From Valencia hispanica (Eukaryota; Chordata; Actinopteri; Cyprinodontiformes; Valenciidae), in NCBI GenBank assembly GCA_963556495.2, contig OY747701.1, positions 42,518,001 to 42,582,000 on the forward strand: 64,000 nucleotides of DNA. Reading direction: 5' to 3'. Shown piece by piece: positions 1 through 9,511 of the stretch. The position numbers were made by a program, and so were the translations under genes. Positions within the stretch are counted from its first letter, which is position 1, and each line of letters starts with the position of its first letter. Under the pieces are notes generated by a model that did not search any database, was not told the origin of the DNA, and was given only the letters and a program-made list of their open reading frames with translations.

Positions 1-550
1 TCCTGCTTATTTAGACAATCTCATCACTTCCAGTGACCACAAATATTTTCATTATGTTTTGATACCTAAAATTGTCAAACTCAAAATTAAAGTACATGTC
101 TATTTCCTAGACCTAGGTTTACCCCATGTGCCTTTTTCTTCACAAAAGTGACATAGAATATAGATTTTAATTTTAATTTACGGAGTATAAAAAATTTAAA
201 AAAGAATCTGCCAAGTCCGATTGCAGGAAAGTTACAGTCACAGAAAAATATGAATTTTATTTATCTTCATTAGATGCCTCCAAACTAAGAACTCCCATCG
301 TTTTCAATCTAAAACACATTACAACCAACAGCATGTTCTTTGGTGAACTTTTTTGCTTTTTTGACTAATAAAATTCAGATAGAAGGTAGAGATAGCATTG
401 TAATTTTTTTATTTTGTCTTGGATCCAAAGTGTTGGACAAAGGGGAATTCACATTCAATAGAATTATGTTCAACAAAAATAAAGAACCAGTAATCACCTT
501 TGTGGGAAACAGAAAGAGGGAAGTAAAACTTGGAGCGAGAGCAGAAAACA
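1..550. other. No recognisable gene
   Basis: This AT-rich stretch shows no convincing coding region, splice site pair or repeat that I recognise. The short open frames have no family signature. Confidence 0.5.
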
Positions 551-1406
551 CAGATAGGTGGAGGTGTAGCCACAATCTTTCACAACTCAATGAACTTTAA
601 AAAGGTATCCCTGGTCACATTTGACTCTTTTGAATACCTAGCCACCCAGATAAATGAGCCTAACAAATCGTTATTTCTAAGTTTATATAAACCCCCAAAA
701 CTTAACTTTAACTTCTTTAATGATTTCAGTGACCTTCTTTCCGTAATATGTATCAACTATGACCATTTAATCATTGTGGGGGACTTTAACATCCATAGCG
801 ACAACCCCCAAGATAGACAAGCAACAACATTAGATGATACTCTGCATAACTTTGGCGCGACCCAGCATGTTAAACAGCCAACACACAATCATGGACAAAC
901 TCTGGACTTAATGATCAGCAAAGGATTAAATGTATCCAACATCTCGGTAATTGATATTGCATCATCTGACCATTTCTGTGTTTTCTTTGAAATTACCATC
1001 TCTGTTAAATTATCCAGCCACAGGAAAACCACTATAAAAAAGCGTTTTCTAGGGGACGGTTCAGTTGAAACTTTTAAGCGTATTTACCTTCCCACCGCAT
1101 TTCCCTCAACTCGAACTCAGTAAACAAGCTGGTAGATAATTTCCTTGCTAAAAAATCTCAGCCGTCACTGATTCCATTGCTCCAACTAAAGTGAAAGTAG
1201 TCTCATGTAGAAACAAGTCTCAGTGGACTAGTGATCCACTGGTACTTAGGGAAAAAACGGAATGTCGACGAGCCGAGAGAAAATGGCGGAAAACTCGACT
1301 CCAGGTTCACTGTGAGATCTACAAAGACAGACTGAACAGATATCAATCAACTCTAAAAGTTGCGAGGGTATCATTATTTTCTGAAATCATCAACAGAAAC
1401 TTTTAG
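551..1406 (+). pseudogene. CR1/L2-type LINE fragment: endonuclease plus linker
   Basis: The frame from about 551 to 1123 is the C-terminal half of an apurinic-type endonuclease of a non-LTR retrotransposon. It shows GDFNIH (the metal-binding GDFN motif), then a THNHGQTLDLMIS block and a terminal SSDHF motif. After a frame break, 1191-1406 reads like the endonuclease-RT linker of the same class, with ECRRAERKWRKT and YKDRLNRY. In the intact element the protein nicks target DNA and reverse-transcribes its own RNA. This copy lacks the endonuclease start and all of the RT, so it is truncated at both ends. Loss of the 3' part is unusual, because LINE copies normally lose the 5' end. CR1/L2 is my best class; a Rex-like relative is possible. 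Confidence 0.75.
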
Positions 1407-1503
1407 ATATCTTTACACATATTTCCATGTGTGTGTGAAAGAGGAATGATATCAAAATCTCACTTATGGTTTCACCTTTTTAGAAATAAGTTTTGGTTCT
1501 GAC

Positions 1504-1874
1504 TGTCATGCAACGGTCATCGGACAGAGATCACTGTTAGGAAGGTGGATGTTCCAAACGCAGAGCGAGACTGGAGCCGATGGTCTAGTAGGAGCAGGGG
1601 TGGAGGACGAGCTTGGAGCAGGATTGCTGGAACTCCTCCAACAGGCTGCCTGGATCAAACTCCTAGCTGTAGGAAGCAGCTGGAGTCTGGAACGGTTCTG
1701 GGTGATGCGCTAGTGCGGATCGGGAGCTAAGCTTCAGAGCAAGGCTGATGACTGAGCATCGTAGAGGTGAGTGAGTGGAGCTTTTGAGTGTATGGATGAG
1801 GAGATCCAGCCAATGGTTGGTGAGGATCAAATCAGGAGCAGCTGCTCCTGGTTGGTCCTGATGATTTCTTGACA
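1504..1874 (-). repeat. 3' LTR of the gypsy element
   Basis: This 371-bp direct repeat of 4722-5092 begins TGTCATGCAACGG and ends TTTCTTGACA on the + strand. In element sense it begins TGTCAAGAAATC. It carries the same GATGACTGAGC block (1747-1757) as the other LTR. Confidence 0.93.
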
Positions 1875-2103
1875 GGACCCCCCCTCGAGGCCCGGCCCCG
1901 AAGGGCCCGGACGATCTGGGTGAAGGCGGTGGAACTCCGCGATGAGGGTGGAGTCCAGAATTTAGCGGGACGGAACCCAAGAGCGCTCCTCTGGACCACC
2001 AGGTACTGGAATCCTCTTCTCCAAGGACTGGAATCAAGGACACGCCAAACCATGTAGGGTGGACCCCCATCGATGAGGCGAGGAGATGGTGTCTCCTCTG
2101 ATA
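1875..2103 (-). pseudogene. Gypsy chromodomain remnant and polypurine tract
   Basis: In element sense this is the end of the pol gene and the junction to the 3' LTR. The reading resembles the integrase C-terminal chromodomain of vertebrate gypsy elements: a YMVWRVLDS block followed by GFQYLV, then LIAEFH-like and HPDRPGP-like text in shifted frames. In the family this domain binds chromatin marks to guide integration. Frame breaks and a missing integrase core make it non-functional. Just inside the 3' LTR (about 1875-1884) lies a G-rich run in element sense, which fits a polypurine tract for plus-strand priming. Confidence 0.65.
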
Positions 2104-2499
2104 AGGTCTCTGATTTGTACTGGAAGTCTGAGGTGTACAGAGTGAAAAGGAATGGTGAGAGTACGGTCCCCTGTGGTGCTCCTGTGCAGCTAATCACCTG
2201 GTTTGACACACAATTATTCAGTCTCACAAATTGTGGTCTGTTGGTCAGGTAGTCATTGACCAGGCAATTGTTGAGGTTTCCACCTGTGTCTTCAGGAGTT
2301 TCTGACAAAGCAAATAAGGCTGAATTGTGTTAAATGCACTGGAGAAATCAAAGAACATGATCCTCACAGTGTTGCCTGCTTTGTCCATATGACAGTGGGT
2401 TGGTTGAAGTAGGTGGATAATGGCATCTTCAACTCCAACTCCACAGCGATAAGCAAACTGCAGTGGGTCCTGATACGTTCTTGTTTGCTTACTCAGGGG
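2104..2499 (-). pseudogene. Rex1-like LINE RT slice inside the gypsy element
   Basis: Read on the minus strand, this segment matches the Rex1-type LINE at about 46131-46540 almost word for word: QTRTYQDPLQFAYRCGVG, then FDFSSAFNTIQP (RT motif A, with the catalytic Asp), then QGTVLSPFLFTLYTSDF (motif B). Motif C (the YxDD turn) is absent, and one frameshift lies near 2270-2310. It is in the same orientation as the gypsy pol gene and replaces the end of the gypsy RT, RNase H and the integrase core. The gypsy side of the first junction shares a few bases (CCCCT) with the LINE, which suggests a microhomology template switch. Confidence 0.85.
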
Positions 2500-3196
2500 T
2501 ATAGTTGCGGATGAACCGCCGATAAAAATTAGCAAAGCCGAGGAAGGACTGCAACCGCTTGAGTGTGGTAGGAAGCGGCCAGGTGGTTACTGCAGACACC
2601 TTCTGAGGATCCATGGCCACGCCTTCGGGTGAGATGACATATCCCAGAAAGGTGGTGGAGAGCTTGTGAAGGCACACCTTCTCTAGTTTACAGCAGAGGT
2701 AATTCTGGAGGAGTTGTTTGAGAACGGCGCGGACATGCCTGGAGTGGTCCACCTCTGACTTGGAATAGACCAAGATGTCATCTAGGTAGACATACACCCA
2801 CCGTCCCAGCATGTCTCTGAGAACGTCATTCAGGAAGGGTTGAAAGACTGCTGGGCTTTTACACAGGCCAAAGGGCATGACTTGGTACTCCCAGTGGCCG
2901 GTGGGAGTGCTGAACGCCGTCTTCCACTCATCACCCTCTCTAATACAGACTAGATTGTATGCGTTCCGCGGGTCGAGGCGAGAAAAGATAGAGGCTTTGG
3001 ACAGAGAGTCTAACACAGTGTTAACCAGAGGAAGTGAATGACGATCCTTAATGGTCACTTTATTTAAACCCCGGTAATCAATACAGGGACGGAGGGTCCT
3101 TTCCTTCTTTTTAACAAAGAAGAACCCCGCCGACGCCGGAGAAGTAGAAGGGCGGATGAATCTCTGTTCTAGAGCCTCTGAAATGTAGGCCTCCAT
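2500..3196 (-). pseudogene. Gypsy reverse transcriptase domain (3'-truncated)
   Basis: This is a Ty3/gypsy reverse transcriptase. The frame shows the usual order: [20 protein letters not shown], then a motif A region with the first catalytic Asp ([11 protein letters not shown]), the [12 protein letters not shown] block, the YLDD active-site turn ([12 protein letters not shown]), and the thumb/connection [13 protein letters not shown] ending [15 protein letters not shown]. The frame is open from the first visible Met at 3196 but has no proper upstream start in this copy, and it stops where LINE sequence begins at about 2500. RNase H and the zinc-binding part of integrase should follow but do not. 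In a whole element the enzyme copies the element RNA into DNA within the gag particle. Confidence 0.88.
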
Positions 3197-3463
3197 CTGC
3201 GCTGTCTCCTCCTGGGAAAGTGGAAACTGGCGGCCGCGCGAGGGTGCCGCCCCTGGCAGGAGATTGATGGGGTGGTAGTTGGGAAGCTTTCTTCTTGCTG
3301 AAGACTTTAGCCAGATCCCAGTATGGTGGGGGATCTCCTCCAGGGCCGGGACTGGATCGACCTCCGTTTCCCTGGCGGACGGTGGGCGGAGACATCGGGG
3401 TGAGCAGGACGGACCCCAGCCGAGGATTTGCTTTGTGGACCAGGAGATCTGGGGGTCATGTGT
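3197..3463 (-). pseudogene. Gypsy protease-RT linker, frame-broken
   Basis: This short stretch between the protease and RT frames is GC-rich. Proline-rich minus-strand frames overlap here, but no single frame bridges the two domains, so at least one frameshift lies in it. It is part of the same gypsy pol gene. Confidence 0.5.
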
Positions 3464-3883
3464 TCAGAACCAAGGGTATCCCAGGATGAGTGGTGTGGAG
3501 CAGGAAACGATGACCAGGAAGCTGATGAGTTCAGTATGATCACCGACCCACATCCAAACCTTGGTGGTCCGGTGTTTGATGGGACTGGGCTGCAGCGGAT
3601 GTCCATCAATGGAGGTCACCGGTATGGGTCGCAGCAACAGCTGCAGAGGCAGTTTTAGTCTTTCCACCAGCTGAGGGGAGATGAAGTTCTCCGCTGCACT
3701 AGTATCCAGCAGCGCAGAGCATGTGTGGTCTGGATTAGGGTGGAGGAGCTGGACGGAAAGGAGCAAACGGTTAGGAGTTGTGGTGCCAGATGAAATTCCT
3801 CCTACCTTCACCTTGCCTGATCTTTTGCTGGCCGGAGTGAGCAGTGACGCAAGGAATGCGCTGGAGACCCACAGAAGGCGCAT
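3464..3883 (-). pseudogene. Gypsy retropepsin-like protease remnant
   Basis: On the minus strand the frame contains ALLDTSAAENFIS, the expected place of the aspartic protease active site, and ends with LILGYPWF, the conserved tail block of retropepsins. The family motif is normally D-S/T-G-A; here the residue after the Asp-Thr pair is Ser, so the catalytic loop lacks its Gly. The domain in an intact element cuts the gag and pol polyproteins. It lies between gag and RT as expected. About 140 residues are open. Confidence 0.75.
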
Positions 3884-4038
3884 AAGCTCTCTCTGCTCCG
3901 TCTCTCCTTCTCCTCAGGGGGCAGATAGCCGAGCTGCATGGGCTCCTCTTGATCCTCCGAACGGGGGCGTGGCAAGGCAGAGCTGGCTTTAGCTGAGCGG
4001 AACTGAAAGGGGCGGTGCGTCGGAGAGTGGGCCGGTTG
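3884..4038 (-). other. Gag-protease junction of the gypsy element
   Basis: This lies between the gag stop and the protease frame. No zinc knuckle is visible in any frame. It is part of the internal region of the element. Confidence 0.4.
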
Positions 4039-4719
4039 CTAGGGGCGGCACATTACACGCCGGTCGATCTCGAGTGCCAGGGTCACTGCTGCGTCAAGCG
4101 TCTTGGGAGCCTCCCGGCCGACCATCTCGTCTTTAATGTAGCCGGCCAACCCCTCCAGGAAGATGGACTTCAGCGCGCCGTCGCCCCAGGACAGTTTGGC
4201 GGCCAGGGTGCGGAATTCGGTGGCGAAGAAGTGAACCGGCTGGTTGCGCTGACGTAGGTGAAGAAGCTGACCCTCAGTGTCGACCTCGCTGCACGCCGGG
4301 GCGAAGGTCTTCCGGAGTTCCGCCACAAACAGCGCGTAGTCATTGCACAAGGAAGACTGCTGATTATAGAGCGCTGCGACCCACTCATGCGCTGTCCCGG
4401 ACAGCAGCGAGGTGAGCAGGGCCACCATGGAAGCCGATGCGGCGTACATGACTGGTTGGCATTCGAATATCATGTCCAGGGTTGCTAGACCATCTGGTTT
4501 TCCGTCAGAGCCGTTCCATTTGTCTGAGAGACAAATCCGTGGTTCAACGGTGGGGGGCGGCCGTTGCTGGAGCGTGTTGACGAGCCCAGCCAGGCGGATG
4601 TGGGCTTCGGAGATTGTCTCCAGCTTGGAGTTGAGACGTTTGACCATGCTTCTCAGATGGACCACCTCAGCACGGAGGGTCTCTATTTCCGCTGGAACAT
4701 TAATCAAAGGCTCAGTCAT
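4039..4719 (-). CDS. Gypsy (sushi-like) Gag protein
   Basis: This is the structural Gag protein that would build the cytoplasmic particle packaging the element RNA. The start chosen is the ATG at 4719-4717, only two bases inside the LTR border; a longer frame starts within the LTR but is less plausible. The 226-residue product opens with MTEPLINVP, has a probable coiled coil at about residues 10-45 (heptad-like LRAEVVHLRSMVKRLNSK), and then the capsid-like core seen in sushi/RTL/PEG10-type Gags, with ALLTSLLSGTAHEWVAALY and a later FATEFRTLAAKLSW. The frame is uninterrupted, but no zinc finger follows. Gag may still be translatable, although the element lacks integrase. Confidence 0.82.
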   Translation of the reverse strand: MTEPLINVPAEIETLRAEVVHLRSMVKRLNSKLETISEAHIRLAGLVNTLQQRPPPTVEPRICLSDKWNGSDGKPDGLATLDMIFECQPVMYAASASMVALLTSLLSGTAHEWVAALYNQQSSLCNDYALFVAELRKTFAPACSEVDTEGQLLHLRQRNQPVHFFATEFRTLAAKLSWGDGALKSIFLEGLAGYIKDEMVGREAPKTLDAAVTLALEIDRRVMCRP

Positions 4720-4720
4720 C
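4710..4720 (-). promoter_or_regulatory. Self-complementary primer-binding site of the gypsy element
   Basis: Directly inside the 5' LTR, element sense reads GATGACTGAGC (after one G). The same LTR, read in element sense, contains the exact reverse complement GCTCAGTCATC at 4975-4965. There is no tRNA-like TGG primer site here. Eleven paired bases is what is known for Tf1, where the 5' end of the mRNA folds back and primes reverse transcription. The gag ATG overlaps this site. Confidence 0.7.
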
Positions 4721-4721
4721 C

Positions 4722-5092
4722 TGTCATGCAACGGTGATCGGACAGAGATCACTGTTGGGAAGGTGCATGTTCCAAACGCAGAGCGAGACTGGAGCCGATG
4801 GTCTAGTAGGAGCAGGGGTGGAGGATGAGCTTGGAGCAGGACTGCTGGAACTTCTCCAACAGGCTGCCTGGATCAAACTCCTAGTTGTAGGAAGCAGCTG
4901 GAGTCTGGAACGGTTCTGGGTGATGCGCTAGTGCGGATCGGGAGCTAAGCTTCAGAGCAAGGCTGATGACTGAGCATCGTAGAGGTGAGTGAGTGGAGCT
5001 TTTGGGTGTATGGATGAGGAGATCCAGCCAATGGTTGGTGAGGATCACATCAGGAGCAGCTGCTCCTGGTTGGTCCTGATGATTTCTTGACA
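4722..5092 (-). repeat. 5' LTR of the gypsy element
   Basis: This is the 371-bp partner of the 3' LTR, with TG...CA ends and followed by the target duplication CTGAC. If the element self-primes, transcription should start close to 4975 (element sense GCTCAGTCATC). That would put U3 at about 4976-5092 and R/U5 at 4722-4975. Confidence 0.93.
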
Positions 5093-5097
5093 CTGAC

Positions 5098-6275
5098 AAC
5101 AAATGGCTGCAAAAACTAAAGACAGGGCCAGATTGGGTTTGCTGGATGTTACAGTGAATGAAGGCTTTATTTTAGTTATCCACATAAAATAACCCAGCTT
5201 AGTTGAAAAGCAGTAGTTCATGTCAGTTTGTGAGGCTGTGCATCTCTTGTATGTTCTCCTCTGACTGATAGAGTTGCACCTCTCTGACACTTTCACCACC
5301 ACACTCTGCCATGCCTAAGATCAATCAAAAGACTGCTTATCAGAGTCCTATTTATCCTGTTGACAGGACAACTATTGCTCATGCAATTAAAACAGGCCAT
5401 TACAGAAGAGTGGCAGGAAGACAGTTTTCCCAAAGAAATCCATAACAAGTCCTTTCAACGTTTACCAGAAGTCATATAGGTACCACAGCAAACTTGTATA
5501 AGCAGCCTTGGTAATATGAGACTAAAATGTAACTTTTTTTAACTTACACACAAAACAATATTCATTGTGTAAAACTAATATGGTACTCATCACTCCTTCC
5601 ATGAAACATGATGGTGGCAGCATCATATTGTGTGGATGCGGTTCCTCTGCTTGGATATAGAAGCTTGTGAGAGTTGATGAAGGTTATGCAGGACATTTAA
5701 ATGATATGTGCCCATATATACAACAGCATTGTTGGGGCACTTCTCACTTTACATGGTAACATTCACTTGAGCATATTTTTGATTAAAAAAATACTTTTAG
5801 GAGTAGTATTGCTGCACAATACTTTTTACTTTTAGATGAGTAGTATCATCCTGAAGTATCACTACTCTTACTTGAGTAAAAATACTGGCTACTCTACCCA
5901 AAGTGAGTAATTTCACTGAAGGAACAATGATGCTTTAACCAAAAATGGACTAGGCACATACAAACAGTTTATGTTGAAGTGAGAATTCCTTTTAGTACCA
6001 CACGCTTTGTTGTTTTAATATTAGTTTCTCTCTCTTTAGCCTGCTGTCATATCGAGCTCAAGTGAACATACAGTAAATTGTATATATTGTAACTAGAAGT
6101 ACCTTACACTGTTCTAATACAGACAAGTGTTTCTTCTGTCTTGTTATTTAGAATTTTTGTTTTTTTATAGATATTTTTTTATTTGAAAATTTAAATACCA
6201 GAATTTGCACATAATGTTTTTTTTGTCTGTCTCATTACTTAATTTTTAAATATAAAATCAGTTGTCATGATTACT
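5098..6275. other. Intron or flank; possible Tc1-like remnant near 5590-5660
   Basis: No gene is seen. Around 5590-5660 the + strand resembles the transposase stretch KHGGGSIMLWG in degraded form (CCATGAAACATGATGG and on), so this may be an old Tc1-like scrap. The rest is AT-rich and unremarkable. Confidence 0.35.
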
Positions 6276-6390
6276 TCAATTCAATTCAGTTTAATAATAT
6301 GGCGCCAATTCACAACACATATCATCTCAAGGCACTTTACAAGTCATTCCAATTCAATCATACATACGTAGATTCCAATTAGTTTAAATG
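6276..6390 (+). repeat. Dispersed fish repeat fragment
   Basis: The words CAATTCAATTCAGTTT, GGCGCCAATTCACAAC and CTCAAGGCACTTTAC are typical of a common fish interspersed repeat with a CAATTCAATT start. Only one end is present. The family assignment is from memory. Confidence 0.5.
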
Positions 6391-8003
6391 TTTTGTATCT
6401 AAAGAAACCCAGCAGATTACATCGAGTCATTGAATTGAACGCCAGAATTAAAACCAAATGTGAGAGTTGAAACTGATGTCTTTATCCTGTTGAACAATAA
6501 AAATGAAAATGAACAGGTTTATGACAGTCAGACAGTACACTTGCACAAGTAGTGGAGAAATTCCATTTAAGACATAAAATAAAGTGCAAATAATTTGCTT
6601 TAAATCATATGTAATTTGAAGAAATCTTGGTCAATGCAAATTAGTTTATTCCCCCCCCATAGTTTTCCTAAATGATATGTTCAAGAGCTCAGTCTCGAAG
6701 TTACTTATTATTGCTTTCAGAGACAGCTGGAATCTGACAGATACATCTTAATGACACAACCGAATCAAGAGCAAATGAAGTAGCATAAATCTGCAGTTTT
6801 GCATAAAACTGCAAACTCTATTTCCTACAACTTAGAGTTTAGTACTGTGTGCCGAGTTCTCAATTTCAGTCCTTTAACTGTTCAGATAAGATCATGTGCT
6901 TTGCTGCAGTAAATCAGTAATCCTACAGGCCTTACATAGTTTCTGTTCTCTTAAAGAGGATACAGATATCAAAGAAGTAGTTGTCCATCAAAGCTAAATG
7001 TGCAAAAAAATAAAGTGCAATGTGTTCTTCAGTCAATGCTGAACTATTAATTTGGTTTAGCTTCAGACCCCAATACAAAAATGATATACATAAAAGCATG
7101 TGTAAAATTCACAAAAAGAATTTTTCTTGAATAGCATTTACTCACCTAAATCATTTCACTTATACACAGTATAACTTACAATCACTTTCTTTTCTTCAGT
7201 TTTTTTCTTTCCATTTCTTACTTTTTGCATTTGTTAATAAACCTCCAGAAAAGGCTTTATTTCAAGCAACCTTTACATTTCTGCAAAGTTTAAGTAATAT
7301 TACTTTATAAACGCAGCACACATTTAATACAGAATGGGTTTTCCAATGTGCAAACATATAGGTAGAGACTTCTTCTGTATGCACGTCCATTAATACCACA
7401 TGTAGTGCACGGATGCCCCCTGCTTGTGTGTTTGTTTAGAAGACTGGTGGTTGGTTAATGTTCCAATTAGGGGCTGGCTGGAGATCGTTAAGAAGATGAA
7501 TGATTTTCTCACAACTTAGAGGGCTGAGTGAGATAGAGACAAGAGGGAGTGAGCCTATTAGGGTCCCCTTCTCATAGCTCACACAGTGTTTCTTTTCTTA
7601 CCCTCACACATCACATGATAGTGAGTTGTGTATACTGTAAATATACTTAAGGAGAGAGGTTAATTAACACATTCAACAAATGCTCCCCCTATTTTCTCTG
7701 ACCTGCTTTATAGCTGTGTCAGTATAAAATAATATGTTCACTCTGTTGTCATTGCAGACATTTCGGGATAAATCTCATGATGTCAGAATGTATCACAGAT
7801 TAAACATCTCACCTGAATGTAATAAAGGTTTGCCTTAGGCATGGGAAGGTTCCTATTTTTCTGCATATTGAAGAACATATTTTAAACTGAAATGGCCCTT
7901 TGTTTTATATTTTGTCCCAGGATTTTCTAGTGAAAATCTTTTGGTTTTGTGATTCAATGACAGATACAGATTCACAATGTGTACATGTGTAACTTTTTCA
8001 CAG
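6391..8003 (+). other. Intron upstream of the MDGA exon
   Basis: AT-rich intronic sequence with no convincing upstream MAM exon. It ends in the acceptor TTTTTCACAG at 7994-8003. Confidence 0.6.
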
Positions 8004-8134
8004 GCATGCTCAATGTTCTTCTGAGAGTGAGAAGTATTGCGCCTGTGGACTCAGTGGTGTGGACAAAATCAGGTCATCAGGGCTCAGACTGGAGGAAAGC
8101 CTTCTTCGACATCAGCCCCAGTGGACCGTTCCAG
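8004..8134 (+). CDS. mdga1/mdga2: MDGA-family exon: part of the MAM domain
   Basis: This exon encodes a stretch of the MAM domain near the C-terminus of an MDGA protein, a GPI-anchored immunoglobulin-superfamily molecule that binds neuroligins and restrains synapse formation. The acceptor CAG ends at 8003 and the donor GTAAAA starts at 8135. The exon begins with the last two bases of a codon and ends in phase 0. The product begins with GMLNVLLRVRS, continues VVWTKSGHQGSDW (the MAM strand pair with its conserved Trp) and ends DISPSGPFQ, which reads straight into the next exon. Upstream exons for the Ig and fibronectin domains lie outside the window. MDGA1 and MDGA2 cannot be separated with certainty; the DDVSI wording downstream leans to MDGA2. 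Confidence 0.85.
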
Positions 8135-8647
8135 GTAAAACCTGTCTCTGGTTTTCTCTCCTACTCATAGAAGTAGAAAGCCAATTAAATAAAAAGTGAA
8201 AAAGTGCACAAGCTGCACACTTAAACCTGCTGATAGGATTTCTAATATAAAACCAATATCTCAAGAAAATCCTCAACAGTTTTGACGAGGGAAGCTGTGC
8301 GTTTGTTTGCTTGACAGTAGGACCCCTCCTCCTCTGCCCTGCCTCATCACTCTGAGCAATTGAGATGTGTTGCGTGAAATTCAGAACGTGACCTGCAGGT
8401 ATGATCCAGTCATCTTGTAAGGGAAAAAACATGCAGTGTTCTCTGTACTGTTAACGTGAGCTTCGAAGAATCCTGCCTTTAAAGTCAACTTGGCCCCTAG
8501 TGTTTGCTCCTTGATTTTTATCACGACCCGCCACTGTCACGTTTGCTTTGGCTCACTCGAAAGCAACAGAAGAAAAATAAATAAATTACAGCCTTTTTAC
8601 TTGTCATCTTTCTCATCTTTTTGACATTTCTTGTAGTGCAGCCATTT
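8135..8647 (+). other. Start of the 20.7-kb MDGA intron
   Basis: Intronic sequence after the donor, with nothing recognised. The intron runs to 28798 and holds the repeats, Tc1-like element and L1-A listed below. Confidence 0.6.
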
Positions 8648-8649
8648 CT

Positions 8650-8701
<52 letters not shown>

Positions 8702-8750
8702 TCCCAGTATTTCCCAGTCTTTCCCAGTCTTTCCCAGTCTTTCCCAGAAG
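8648..8750 (+). repeat. (CTTT)n microsatellite plus TTTCCCAGTC minisatellite
   Basis: About 14 CTTT units (8648-8703) run into five tandem copies of a 10-bp TTTCCCAGTC-type unit. The second array keeps the TTTC phase of the first, so it probably grew out of it. Confidence 0.9.
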
Positions 8751-8785
8751 GAACACCTCAGATACAGGCTGAAAATGACAGGAGT

Positions 8786-9150
8786 ATTTCAGTTCAATTC
8801 ATATCAATTCAAAAATAATTTATTGATCCCAGAGGCAAATTAAGTGTTGTTGTACCTCATACTAATTCTTTCTTTAAAGAGTTGTTGTAGATCATGATCG
8901 CTGTGGGTAGGAGGGATTTCCTGTTGCGGTATTGTAGCGAAACTGAAGAAGCCTCCGACTGAAGACACTCTGTTGTTGTACGACAGTCTCAAAAACGAGG
9001 ATGCTCAGGGTTGTCCATAATTTTTTTCATTTTATTAAGAATCCTTCTGTGCATTATCATCTTCAGTGGTTCCACAGTTCTGCCAAGAACAGAACCAGCT
9101 TTCTTTATCTGGTTGTTTAGCCTACTTGCGTCCCTGGGTCTGATGCAGCT
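8786..9150 (-). mobile_element. Rex1-like LINE 3' end, 5'-truncated
   Basis: Read on the minus strand, this matches the last ~330 bp of the Rex1-type element at 45410-47292: the ASRLNN-like end of RT, an MIMHRRIL-like stretch, then the 3' UTR with GGGATCAATAAA and a TTGAATTG-rich tail. It is 5'-truncated, as usual for LINE copies, and directly abuts a long TA/TATC microsatellite. Confidence 0.8.
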
Positions 9151-9458
9151 ACATATATATATGTAGACATAGATATATATATATCTTATATATATATATA
9201 TATCTTATATATATATATCTTATATATATATATATCTATATATATATATATCTATATATATCTATCATATATATCTATCTTATATATATCTATCTTATAT
9301 ATATCTATCTTATATATATCTATCTCTATATCTATCTATCTCTATATCTCTATATCTATCTATCTATATCTATCTATCTCTATATCTATCTATATCTATC
9401 TATCTCTATATCTATCTATATCTATCTATATCTCTCTATATCTATATCTCTCTATCTA

Positions 9459-9510
<52 letters not shown>
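9151..9510. repeat. Compound (TA)n/(TATC)n microsatellite
   Basis: About 360 bp made almost only of TATATA and TCTA/TATC units, ending in a pure TA run. It is highly self-complementary. Confidence 0.95.

Positions 9511-9511
<1 letters not shown>

Larger units (their letters stand above)
1499..5097 (-). mobile_element. Chimeric gypsy/chromovirus LTR retrotransposon
   Basis: The element has two 371-bp direct terminal repeats with TG...CA ends and is flanked on both sides by the 5-bp duplication CTGAC (1499-1503 and 5093-5097). It is transcribed on the minus strand. Element-sense order is 5' LTR (4722-5092), gag, aspartic protease, RT, a foreign slice of LINE RT, a chromodomain remnant, a G-rich tract and 3' LTR (1504-1874). 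The gag type, the chromodomain and the self-complementary primer site point to the sushi/Tf1 branch of Ty3/gypsy chromoviruses. The end of RT, RNase H and the integrase core are missing, so it cannot move autonomously. The LTRs differ at about nine of 371 positions by eye, so the insertion is moderately young. Confidence 0.9.

Noticed and set aside
2104..2499. LINE slice considered as a normal Rex1 insertion into the gypsy element
   Set aside because: No 3' tail or target duplication, and gypsy coding sequence is missing at the junctions.
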